A DNA stretch of 64,000 nucleotides from Paenibacillus swuensis (GCF_001644605.1 NZ_CP011388.1:1845001-1909000); one strand, 5' to 3'. Positions 34,563-41,428 are shown, numbered from the stretch's first letter. Program-made: numbers and translations. Notes: a model not told the origin generated them from the letters alone.

Positions 34563-36416
34563 TTAAACAGATAGGGCGACACGCGCTTCCATCACACGGT
34601 CGTTGGCTAATTCCAACAGTTTCTGCCGAAGCTCCGCTTTGTCATAGAGTTCGTAATGTTGGACTAGGTCCAGAATGTCGTTTGCGGGGACCGCCATCTT
34701 CTTGCCTACATAAATCTTGGGGTGAACCTGCATTTCGTGGGCTTCGTCATCCTTGAGCAGTTCCTCGAACAACTTCTCCCCGGGACGGATTCCGGTGAAA
34801 TCGATCCCGATCTCTTCCACCGAATTGCCGGACAGACGAATCAGATTGCGAGCCAGATCCACAATCTTCATCGGTTCTCCCATGTCCAGTACGAAGATCT
34901 CGCCGCCTTGCGCGAACGCGCCGGCCTGGATGACCAGCTTGGAAGCTTCCGGAATGGTCATGAAGTACCGGATCATATCCGGGTGGGTCACGGTAACGGG
35001 CCCGCCTGCCTCGATCTGCTGTTTAAACAGAGGAATAACACTTCCCCGACTCCCTAACACATTGCCAAAGCGAACCGCCACAAATTTCGTCGCGCTGCCT
35101 TCGTCCAGATGCTGGATCATCATTTCCGCCAAACGTTTCGTCGCGCCCATCACGCTTGTGGGATTAACCGCTTTGTCTGTAGAGATCATCACAAACGTCT
35201 GCACACCGCTTATACTCGCCGCGCGTCCCACGTTCAACGTGCCCTGGATATTATTCTTAAGGGCTTCCTCGGGGTTTCGTTCCATGAGGGGAACATGTTT
35301 ATGCGCGGCGGCATGATAGACCACATCGGGACGATATTTATGCATCACCGAAATCATCTTCGCGGCATCCTGGATGTCGGCGATTTCCGTGATAAATTCT
35401 ATAGATGCATGCCGGAACTGCTTTAACAGATCCAGTTCAATCGCATAAATTGAATTCTCGCCGTGTCCGAGCAGAATCAATTGCCGCGGATTAAACCGGG
35501 AAATCTGCCGGCAGATTTCAGATCCGATGGAGCCGCCGGCCCCAGTTACCAGTACGGTCCGGTCTGTGAGATAATCGGTAATGCTGCCCATATCCAGTTC
35601 CACAGGCTCTCTGCCCAACAGATCTTCCACACGCACATCCTGAAATTGATTAACCGATATTCTTCCCATGGCCAAATCTTCAAGCATAGGAATAATCTGC
35701 GTCTTGGCCTTCGTCTTGGCGCACTCCTGATAAATGGTGTAAATCTCCTTTCGGCGAAGCGAAGGGATGGCAATAACGATATTATCGATAAACAGTTCCG
35801 CTGCGATCCGTTCAATCTGGCTCACGCCTCCGACGACCGGTATGCCCAGAATATCGAGCTTATGCTTTTTGACATTGTCATCAATAAAGGCGACCGGTAG
35901 CAGCTCGGATTCGTTGTTGTTGATCAGTTGTCTTGCAACCATCGTTCCGGCCGATCCGGCTCCGATTACCAACGTTCGTTTCTTGTTGGGCATCATCGGC
36001 GCTTTTGGCGCCTGCGCATCCCCGAACACCCGCCGATAGAAGCGTGAACCTCCAATCAGCATCACATGAAGCATCCACGTTACCGTAAGCAGACGAAAGT
36101 GGATATCCTCCAACCACATTTGTTGGGCCACACCCGCCGTCAGAATGGAGAAAGATACGGCTTTCATAATGGTTATCAGTTCCCCGATGGAGGCGTACTC
36201 CCATGCTTTCTTATACAATTTGTATCGCAGGGAATAACAATGATGACTAAGGAGGAGGATGAGCGAGCTTACGACCACAGGTGTCGTAAAAACATTAAAG
36301 CTGGCGCTCAGCAGAAACCGGCTAAAAAAAATAGCCGTCAGCACAATGACGGAATCCAACACAATCAAGAACGAGAATCTTTGCCGATACGTCAAAAAGA
36401 ACCACCCTTCCCGCAT
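34563..36416 (-). CDS. epsC: Membrane-bound UDP-sugar 4,6-dehydratase (CapD/WbpM/EpsC)
   Basis: Converts UDP-GlcNAc to its 4-keto-6-deoxy form, the first step toward bacillosamine-type amino sugars. The 617-residue protein has about four N-terminal membrane helices, a first Rossmann domain (LVIGAGSAGTMVARQL), and the catalytic short-chain-dehydrogenase domain (VLVTGAGGSIGSEICRQ, MISTDKAVNPTSVMGATKRL, RFGNVLGSRGSVIPLF). The ATG at 36416 lies two bases after AGGTGA; a GTG at 36428 is possible. Gene order epsA-B-C matches Bacillus subtilis. A 277-bp leader with structured RNA precedes it. Confidence 0.93.
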   Translation of the reverse strand: MREGWFFLTYRQRFSFLIVLDSVIVLTAIFFSRFLLSASFNVFTTPVVVSSLILLLSHHCYSLRYKLYKKAWEYASIGELITIMKAVSFSILTAGVAQQMWLEDIHFRLLTVTWMLHVMLIGGSRFYRRVFGDAQAPKAPMMPNKKRTLVIGAGSAGTMVARQLINNNESELLPVAFIDDNVKKHKLDILGIPVVGGVSQIERIAAELFIDNIVIAIPSLRRKEIYTIYQECAKTKAKTQIIPMLEDLAMGRISVNQFQDVRVEDLLGREPVELDMGSITDYLTDRTVLVTGAGGSIGSEICRQISRFNPRQLILLGHGENSIYAIELDLLKQFRHASIEFITEIADIQDAAKMISVMHKYRPDVVYHAAAHKHVPLMERNPEEALKNNIQGTLNVGRAASISGVQTFVMISTDKAVNPTSVMGATKRLAEMMIQHLDEGSATKFVAVRFGNVLGSRGSVIPLFKQQIEAGGPVTVTHPDMIRYFMTIPEASKLVIQAGAFAQGGEIFVLDMGEPMKIVDLARNLIRLSGNSVEEIGIDFTGIRPGEKLFEELLKDDEAHEMQVHPKIYVGKKMAVPANDILDLVQHYELYDKAELRQKLLELANDRVMEARVALSV

Positions 36417-36448
36417 TTCACCTGTCACTTTAATGGAACTCTATCTAA

Positions 36449-36504
36449 AGTGTTTAACTAGGAGGTCCGATTCCAGGGAACTAAACCTCCTAGTTAAAAA
36501 CACT
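36449..36504 (-). other. Long hairpin in the epsC leader holding a masked Shine-Dalgarno sequence
   Basis: The arms 36449-36466 and 36485-36504 pair over 18 bp with a 2-nt bulge around an 18-nt loop; the central 13 bp (TTAACTAGGAGGT with its complement) are perfect. One arm contains a perfect AGGAGGT and the other its complement ACCTCCT. No start codon sits at a usable distance from that AGGAGGT. The transcript 3' of the stem lacks a U run, so it is not a normal terminator. Confidence 0.8.
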
Positions 36505-36511
36505 AGATTTT

Positions 36512-36600
36512 GTTTAACAGGGCATTAAACCCATCCTCACACCACACTCTTGACGACTGGCGTCTAAGGTTTATTTCAACCCACAGCATGGCCGAGTGCC
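36512..36600 (-). ncRNA. Structured leader RNA in the epsB-epsC gap, EAR-like candidate
   Basis: On the minus strand GCACTC (36594-36599) can pair with GAGTGTG (36543-36549). Inside this are a hairpin GGTT/AACC (36568-36581) and a hairpin GACG-CCAGT-CGTC (36552-36564). A further hairpin, GTTTAA/TTAAAC (36512-36530), follows. Bacillus subtilis carries the eps-associated RNA (EAR), a processive antitermination element, exactly between epsB and epsC. Position and branched structure agree; identity was not tested against the family model. Confidence 0.6.
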
Positions 36601-36635
36601 TCCGCGGATAACGGCTAGGAGACATTCCCAACGAA

Positions 36636-36664
36636 ATATTCTTTATAACGAACGTTTGATTCAA
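36636..36664 (-). promoter_or_regulatory. Candidate internal promoter before epsC with embedded SinR-type box
   Basis: On the minus strand TTGAAT (36659-36664) and GAATAT (36636-36641) are 17 bp apart. The box GTTCGTTATAAAGAAT (36638-36653) occupies most of the spacer and part of the -10. The box is identical to the one in the femAB-sinR promoter. The hexamers are weaker than in the other two promoters. Confidence 0.6.
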
Positions 36665-36693
36665 AAAAAATGCGCCTAACTATTTTATTTAAG

Positions 36694-37356
36694 CTATCTG
36701 TGCTTGTTCATGACGACGCCGATGACATTGGCTTTCACCCGTTCCAGCACTTTCTTCGCTTCCAGAGCGGCCGCTTTGTCTGTACGTCCGCTGTTGATGA
36801 CAAGAATTACGCCGTCGCATTGGTTAGCCATAATGGAAGTATCCGTAACCGTGAGGACGGAAGGACAATCGAACATCACCAGATCGTACCGTTCCCTGGC
36901 TTTGTGCAGCAAAATGTTGACGCCGTTCGAAGCGATTAACTCGGCTTCCCTGCCATGGACCGGTCCGCTGCACAACACATCCAGCCCGTGGATTTCCGTG
37001 TGACTGACGGCTTCGTGAAGAGTGAGCTTGCCTGTCAACATCCCGGATAGCCCGCTGACGTTCGGCACATTAAAGGTGACATGCAGCCTCGGTTTACTCA
37101 GATCCGCATCCACAAGCAGAACCCGATCTCCTCGCAAGGCCATGGAGACTGCCAGATTGACGGCTGTCGTTGTCTTGCCTTCGCCAATACCTGGAGAAGT
37201 GATGACCACGGATCGAACGGTTTGTTCACCTGCGAAAAACTTTATTTGATTGCGAATCGCCCGGTACTGCTCTGAAACCCGGGATTGTGGATTTACAAAC
37301 GTAAGCAAGTTTCTTTTCACTGCCGCTCTGCTAATACTAGGAACCAACGGTATCAC
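36694..37356 (-). CDS. epsB: Bacterial tyrosine kinase (CpsD/CapB/EpsB)
   Basis: A 220-residue cytoplasmic BY-kinase that phosphorylates proteins on tyrosine and controls polymer synthesis together with EpsA. Walker A is in SPGIGEGKTTTAVNL, Walker A' in RVLLVDADLSKPRLH and Walker B in YDLVMFDCPSV. Unusually, no tyrosine cluster is seen at the C terminus (ends ANVIGVVMNKHR), the usual autophosphorylation site. The start is a GTG at 37356, overlapping epsA by 20 bp. Confidence 0.92.
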   Translation of the reverse strand: MIPLVPSISRAAVKRNLLTFVNPQSRVSEQYRAIRNQIKFFAGEQTVRSVVITSPGIGEGKTTTAVNLAVSMALRGDRVLLVDADLSKPRLHVTFNVPNVSGLSGMLTGKLTLHEAVSHTEIHGLDVLCSGPVHGREAELIASNGVNILLHKARERYDLVMFDCPSVLTVTDTSIMANQCDGVILVINSGRTDKAAALEAKKVLERVKANVIGVVMNKHR

Positions 37357-38083
37357 CTCTCAGTCCTGCGGGGACGCTATTGCCTTTATTACGCCGAAAA
37401 TTCGTGTCCTTCTTCCGAATTCGCGAGACGGCCCCAAGGACAGGATAATCGAGCCATTGTTCCACATCCCGTTCCGTCTTTATGCTGTCATCCAGCGATT
37501 CCAGAAGAAAAATGATGCCGATGCCTAAGATCATACCTGCCAACAGGCTTAGGATAATCGTGCTTCTTCCGCTTGAAGTCAGCGGTTGAATCTCCGGAGG
37601 GGCAACAGCTTGGGAGAGTACTTTAATATCCGTAAAGTTCATTACCTTGGTAACGATTTCTTTATATTTCTCGATCGTGGTATTGGCGATCTTCGCAGCA
37701 AGAACAGGATCCGGATCCGCCACAGTTACGATCGCAACCAGGGAGTTATCTACGCTGGAAACTTGGATTTGATCCCGAAGCTCGCTTTCTGTAACCGGAA
37801 GGTTAAGCGCCTGAATCACTTGTTCCATGACCGCAGGCTCGCGAACCATCACTTTAAGTGTATTTAGCATTTCCGGTGTGGCTTTAATAACCACCCGTGT
37901 AGAGACTTCATACGTTGGAATTTCAGGTTTCATTTCATAAAGAACACCCAATGCAGTGAACACCGTCATGAACAGTAACATCATCCATATTCGACCTTTA
38001 ATCACAAGCCATAGTTGTTTCAGATTGATTTCTTTACCCGGAACAGGATTTGCTGTGTTGTGTAACGAGTTCGGATTCACCAT
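37337..38083 (-). CDS. epsA: Chain-length determinant / kinase activator (Wzz-CpsC-EpsA)
   Basis: A 248-residue membrane protein with two transmembrane helices, IWMMLLFMTVFTALGVLYEM near the N terminus and TIILSLLAGMILGIGIIFLL near the C terminus. An extracellular loop lies between them, and a cytoplasmic tail (ESLDDSIKTERDVEQWL) normally activates the partner kinase. It is the first gene of the eps operon. The ATG at 38083 follows AGGTGA; the GTG at 38092 lies inside that ribosome binding site. Confidence 0.92.
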   Translation of the reverse strand: MVNPNSLHNTANPVPGKEINLKQLWLVIKGRIWMMLLFMTVFTALGVLYEMKPEIPTYEVSTRVVIKATPEMLNTLKVMVREPAVMEQVIQALNLPVTESELRDQIQVSSVDNSLVAIVTVADPDPVLAAKIANTTIEKYKEIVTKVMNFTDIKVLSQAVAPPEIQPLTSSGRSTIILSLLAGMILGIGIIFLLESLDDSIKTERDVEQWLDYPVLGAVSRIRKKDTNFRRNKGNSVPAGLRGDTVGS

Positions 38084-38113
38084 AATGTTCACCTATGCCC
38101 TTAATTAAGTTTT

Positions 38114-38169
38114 GTTCTTTATAAAGAACTTAATACCCTCATGATAATTCTATATAACGAACAAGTCAA
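38114..38169 (-). promoter_or_regulatory. eps operon promoter with two SinR-type operators
   Basis: On the minus strand TTGACT (38164-38169) and TATCAT (38141-38146) are exactly 17 bp apart. The spacer is filled by GTTCGTTATATAGAAT (38147-38162). A second operator, the perfect palindrome GTTCTTTATAAAGAAC (38114-38129), lies just downstream near the expected transcription start. Bacillus subtilis SinR recognises GTTCTYT, so both sites fit repression by the SinR-like proteins encoded next door. Confidence 0.85.
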
Positions 38170-38188
38170 TTGTTTTTTACCCTAATGA

Positions 38189-38545
38189 TCAGCTGTTTGA
38201 ACCTTCTTTATGTTCATTCCATTTTAAATATTGCAGATAATCTTTAAGTCGCCGAAAATCTTTCTTGCTCATTCCTTCGTCAATCGCTTTATGGATCAGG
38301 AACTTCCATTCATCATCCAACACTCCGTTAACTTCCAGCCTTGAGGAATAGGTATTTCCCAACAGGTACTCAATGGTGGTGTCCAGAGGCCCGGCAATCT
38401 TGGACAGCATCTGCAGGGATGGATTGTTCTGCAGTTCACGTTCGATGTAACTTAGATAGGATTTGGAAATCCCTGCGAGCTCCGCAAGTTCCGATATGGA
38501 ATAACCTTTACGTTTCCGCAGCTCCTTAATACGTTGTCCGATCAT
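38189..38545 (-). CDS. sinR: SinR-like biofilm repressor (copy 1)
   Basis: A 118-residue repressor. The N-terminal helix-turn-helix begins MIGQRIKELRKRKGYSISEL and contains AGISKSYLSYIERELQNNPS, nearly the sequence of Bacillus subtilis SinR. The C-terminal part (LDDEWKFLIHKAIDEGMSKK) matches the SinR dimerisation domain that binds SinI. The ATG at 38545 follows AAAAAGGAGAGCCTT; the frame extends uselessly to 38590. It is cotranscribed with the upstream FemAB-like gene from a promoter carrying its own type of operator, so autoregulation is likely, and it lies directly upstream of the eps promoter. Confidence 0.9.
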   Translation of the reverse strand: MIGQRIKELRKRKGYSISELAELAGISKSYLSYIERELQNNPSLQMLSKIAGPLDTTIEYLLGNTYSSRLEVNGVLDDEWKFLIHKAIDEGMSKKDFRRLKDYLQYLKWNEHKEGSNS

Positions 38546-38607
38546 AAGGCTCTCCTTTTTTTGGGGTTCCGCAGGCTTTGAGCCGTTCAACTAACTTGAA
38601 CATCAAC

Positions 38608-39690
38608 TTAAACGCGGGAATACGTGCTCACACCTAATGAAGAATGTCGATATAACGGAAAAAAGTTGTCTTGAACCTGAATCTGCCGTGTAAGCATTTC
38701 GTAAATTTCCGGATTGTGAACTTTGCGTCCGATGTAGAAATCCAGGGGAGCCTTCTTACTAAACGTGCTTTTGAAACGGAATAATTCATCATTACCGCCG
38801 TATCCCCCGCCGAGGTGCAAATATTTATATCCCAGGGATTTAAAGTAACTGGCTGCTTCGCAAATCAGCAGATTATACGGCGCGAACTTTAGATAATCTT
38901 TATCCGAACCGGTGAGATGATATGTAACGTAGTCATTGTAATGAAGGAAGAACGTTGAGGCAATGACACGGCCCTCATACCGGGCGACAAATAAACTAAC
39001 GTGCTGATCCAGTAATTGGACCAGGTCTCTAAAGTAGGGTTCCGAGAAGTAATAGTAGGGATGCGCGTGATTCTTATCCATGGTTGCGTAGTACAGTTCA
39101 ATAAAGTCTTTGATTTGCGCAGGATCTTCTCTGGACACGCGGACTCCGTTCTTCTGAGCATAACGCACTCGGTTCCTGCATCCGGAGGTTAAGCTATCGA
39201 TTACGTCTTCCCTGGACGATGTCAGATCCATGCACACCGTATTTCGGAGCGGCGTGGGCTGAACTCCGGAATAGTCTTTTTCGTTATGAAAGAGGGGGTG
39301 AAAACGCACAAATTCCGTAACGATCCCGACCATGCGGCAATACGCGCTAAATACTTCGCCAAAGCGTTCGAACAAGGATACGCGTTCCTCTTCGTCCTTT
39401 ACATTGCATAGCGGTCCGCCATAACCGTAAGGTGTAACAATATCGTACATATTGCGTTGAAGTTGCTTTACCTCCGGCAAATTTAAATCATTAATACTTC
39501 TCATCAAGAATGCATAACAAATTATGAATTGTTGCTCACGGTAAACGAACAGTCGGGCCATGCCCTCATTGTTGTTTTCCGCCATCGCGCAATATCCCGG
39601 AGAGTAGTAAATATCCGCTCCTCCTACCGAGCGAAGGGCGTCATTCCATTCTTCCGTCTGGGAAGTCATGAATACTTCATAACTAAACAT
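38608..39690 (-). CDS. FemAB/GNAT-like aminoacyl- or acetyltransferase
   Basis: A 360-residue protein of the FemAB-like double-GNAT fold: GCRNRVRYAQKNGVRVSRED, LYYATMDKNHAHPYYYFSEP, RVIASTFFLHYNDYVTYHLT and the end YKYLHLGGGYGGNDELFRFK. Relatives transfer amino acids to peptidoglycan precursors or acetylate sugars; here it may modify the exopolysaccharide, which is inferred from position. The start ATG 39690 is chosen over ATG 39744, which lies inside an operator. The promoter with SinR boxes is just upstream and sinR follows after 62 bp. Confidence 0.75.
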   Translation of the reverse strand: MFSYEVFMTSQTEEWNDALRSVGGADIYYSPGYCAMAENNNEGMARLFVYREQQFIICYAFLMRSINDLNLPEVKQLQRNMYDIVTPYGYGGPLCNVKDEEERVSLFERFGEVFSAYCRMVGIVTEFVRFHPLFHNEKDYSGVQPTPLRNTVCMDLTSSREDVIDSLTSGCRNRVRYAQKNGVRVSREDPAQIKDFIELYYATMDKNHAHPYYYFSEPYFRDLVQLLDQHVSLFVARYEGRVIASTFFLHYNDYVTYHLTGSDKDYLKFAPYNLLICEAASYFKSLGYKYLHLGGGYGGNDELFRFKSTFSKKAPLDFYIGRKVHNPEIYEMLTRQIQVQDNFFPLYRHSSLGVSTYSRV

Positions 39691-39726
39691 GGATCGCCCA
39701 CCCCAACCTATTCTAAAAATAGTTTC

Positions 39727-39832
39727 GTTCTTTAAAAAGAACATTTTGATTAAAAAAATAGGCGCTAATCAGCGTCCCATCCACTATCTAGTTTTATTTA
39801 CCTAGTTTAATTCTTTATAACGAACATGTCAA
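39727..39832 (-). promoter_or_regulatory. Promoter of femAB-like/sinR transcript with two SinR-type operators
   Basis: On the minus strand TTGACA (39827-39832) and TAAACT (39804-39809) are 17 bp apart, with GTTCGTTATAAAGAAT (39810-39825) filling the spacer exactly as in the eps promoter. A second operator, GTTCTTT-N2-AAAGAAC (39727-39742), lies about 60 bp downstream and 37 bp before the start codon. Confidence 0.83.
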
Positions 39833-39855
39833 TGCGGGAATACGCGCTTTAATTT

Positions 39856-40608
39856 TTATAAACATTTATGCATACGGACGTTAGTGCTTATTAAACCGGC
39901 TTTAAAGATGCATTTCCATTCCGGCTCAGGCGTTATGATCAACAAAGAACAATGAGGAAATACAGTTACGATCTCCTCAAGTTGATGATCTTGCAGCAGG
40001 TTTCCGCTCCCGCCTGTTATCACACGCAAATATTTACGATGCAAGCAAGCCATGTGAACCTGCCCTGAGTCCGTATCCATCGTGATCTGTGATAAGCCGT
40101 CATACATGTCCCAAGCTCGAAAGCCATTTACTTGCCGGGCATCCCGATCAGCAACAGGACTTTCAATCATATGCCAATAAGCATTGGTCCTGATCTGAAA
40201 ACCCAAAGCTTTATAAAGGTTCAACGCGTTATCATTCCATACGAAACAGTCCAATTGAACTTGAGAGACACCTTGTTCGCGGGCGATGTCAAACGTATCG
40301 GACAGAAGCCGGCCGCCGATTCCCTTGCCTCGGTCTTGCTGACTCACCGCGAAGTTATTAATAAACAGACCGTCCTCATTCATAAAGTACTCTATAAATC
40401 CAGTTAGGCGCGTGCCCTCGTAAGCGCCCATGAAACACGCGCCGGACGAAGAATTTTCAAGAAGGTCTGTGGTGTAAGCAACATATCCCGGACAAGAAAA
40501 TTTGGTTAAGTGAAACACAGATGGTTGAACCATGGACATCCACTGCTCGGTCCATGCAGGAATATACTTGGCATCTTGCTTATGTAAAGAGTATGTTACG
40601 ATCTTCAT
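39856..40608 (-). CDS. GNAT acetyltransferase with C-terminal extension
   Basis: A 250-residue protein with a canonical GNAT domain in residues 1-150. NNFAVSQQDRGKGIGGRLLS holds the acetyl-CoA-binding RGxGxG-type motif, and DNALNLYKALGFQI is motif B. About 95 further residues have no recognised family. Its ATG overlaps the stop of the SinI-like gene (ATGA), so both are translated from one riboswitch-controlled mRNA. The acceptor is unknown; EpsM-like acetylation of the amino sugar is possible but unproven, since EpsM has a different fold. Confidence 0.8.
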   Translation of the reverse strand: MKIVTYSLHKQDAKYIPAWTEQWMSMVQPSVFHLTKFSCPGYVAYTTDLLENSSSGACFMGAYEGTRLTGFIEYFMNEDGLFINNFAVSQQDRGKGIGGRLLSDTFDIAREQGVSQVQLDCFVWNDNALNLYKALGFQIRTNAYWHMIESPVADRDARQVNGFRAWDMYDGLSQITMDTDSGQVHMACLHRKYLRVITGGSGNLLQDHQLEEIVTVFPHCSLLIITPEPEWKCIFKAGLISTNVRMHKCL

Positions 40609-40757
40609 GGTCTAATGGGCTTTAACGATCCCTGCTGCTTGAATTCCGCGAGAAAGCTCCGGACTTCCTCAACGGTAATGCCGAGCTCATAGGCTGACTT
40701 TAATAAATCGATCCACTCTGGATCCATATCTTCTCTATTGATCTGGACGGCTTTCAT
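40605..40757 (-). CDS. sinI: SinI-like antirepressor (50 aa)
   Basis: A 50-residue protein too short for usual gene-length cutoffs. The core MDPEWIDLLKSAYELGITVE followed by EVRSFLAEFK matches Bacillus subtilis SinI (DQEWVELMVEAKEANISPEE then IRKYL) and the C-terminal dimerisation domains of both SinR-like proteins in the window (DDEWKFLIHKAIDEGMSKKD; DPQWYELVREAMNSGISKEQ). There is no DNA-binding domain. SinI works by displacing SinR subunits from the SinR tetramer. The ATG at 40757 follows GGGGAGGATAAAC, and the stop overlaps the GNAT start as ATGA. A c-di-GMP riboswitch forms its leader. Confidence 0.88.
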   Translation of the reverse strand: MKAVQINREDMDPEWIDLLKSAYELGITVEEVRSFLAEFKQQGSLKPIRP

Positions 40758-40782
40758 GTTTATCCTCCCCAATGTAAAACAC

Positions 40783-40873
40783 GGATACCAAGCAATCCAG
40801 CTGTCTTAGTCAGGATACAACTTTAAGACCTGTGACTTTGCGTCCCTGCTTTTCAGTCAGGTTTGCCCTACGG
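40783..40873 (-). ncRNA. Cyclic-di-GMP class I riboswitch (GEMM-I)
   Basis: Read on the minus strand, the leader of the SinI-like gene shows the GEMM-I core in order. GGGCAAACC comes first, then a stem CCUG-A-CU closed by a GAAA tetraloop and AG-CAGG, the hallmark GGGACGCAAAG, then CACAGGUCUUAAAG and a second hairpin, and finally AAGACAGCUGGAUUGC. This is the conserved skeleton of class I c-di-GMP aptamers, including the tetraloop and its receptor side. The Shine-Dalgarno AGGAUA (40761-40766) can pair with UAUCCU inside the aptamer (40812-40817) or with UAUCC just after it (40783-40787), suggesting control of translation; the sign of control cannot be decided. Confidence 0.93.
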
Positions 40874-41076
40874 TTATTTCTACGTATATGATACTAGCTG
40901 TATGGTGAAAAGTATGTCGATTTTTATTGTCTAAAAATGTATTTTTTTACCGATATTATGAAGCGGTTACATTTCTTCCGTTAACCTATTGTTAATTAAA
41001 ACTTTTTCAGGTAACCTTGTGACAAATGCTCTGTTTGAAATGTAATTAAAAATCCCAAAAAAAGGATCGATTCTAC
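40874..41076. promoter_or_regulatory. Divergent control region between sinI-like and second sinR-like genes
   Basis: An AT-rich region without a gene. It contains a perfect inverted repeat ATTTTTA/TAAAAAT (40920-40926 and 40932-40938) around TTGTC, and next to it ATCGACA on the minus strand, one mismatch from the Spo0A box TTCGACA. It must hold the promoter of the riboswitch transcript (minus) and of the sinR-like gene 2 (plus). No GTTCTTT-type SinR box is present. Confidence 0.5.
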
Positions 41077-41415
41077 ATGATAGGACAACGGATTAAGAAT
41101 TATCGGTTATCGAAGAAGCTGTCCCTATCGGAACTGGCTGAGCGCGCTGGTGTCGCCAAGTCATATCTTAGCAATATGGAACGGGACATTCAGACCAACC
41201 CCTCTATTCAGTTCCTTGAGAAGATTGCCGATGCGCTTGACGTGACTGTTGATGATCTGCTGAACCCTATTCAGAAGCCGGAATCATCCGAAGTTGATCC
41301 CGACATGGATCCCCAATGGTACGAACTCGTCCGTGAAGCTATGAATTCCGGCATTAGCAAGGAACAGTTCAAGGAGTTTCTGGAATTCACACAATGGAAG
41401 ATGAATAATAAATGA
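41077..41415 (+). CDS. SinR-like repressor (copy 2)
   Basis: A 112-residue protein even closer to Bacillus subtilis SinR in sequence and length than copy 1. MIGQRIKNYRLSKKLSLSEL, AGVAKSYLSNMERDIQTNPS and IQFLEKIADALDVTVDDLL form the DNA-binding half. MDPQWYELVREAMNSGISKE and FKEFLEFTQWK form the SinI-binding half. Recognition-helix residues of the two copies are nearly the same, so both may bind the same GTTCTTT-type boxes. Its ribosome binding site (AAAGGATCG) is weak. Transcribed away from the sinI-like gene; 13 bp separate it from the phosphoesterase gene. Confidence 0.9.
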   Translation: MIGQRIKNYRLSKKLSLSELAERAGVAKSYLSNMERDIQTNPSIQFLEKIADALDVTVDDLLNPIQKPESSEVDPDMDPQWYELVREAMNSGISKEQFKEFLEFTQWKMNNK

Positions 41416-41428
41416 AGAAGATAAGTAT

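Noticed and set aside
36449..36504. Rho-independent terminator within the eps operon
   Set aside because: The stem is strong but neither flank in the direction of transcription has a U run; listed as an unexplained hairpin instead.
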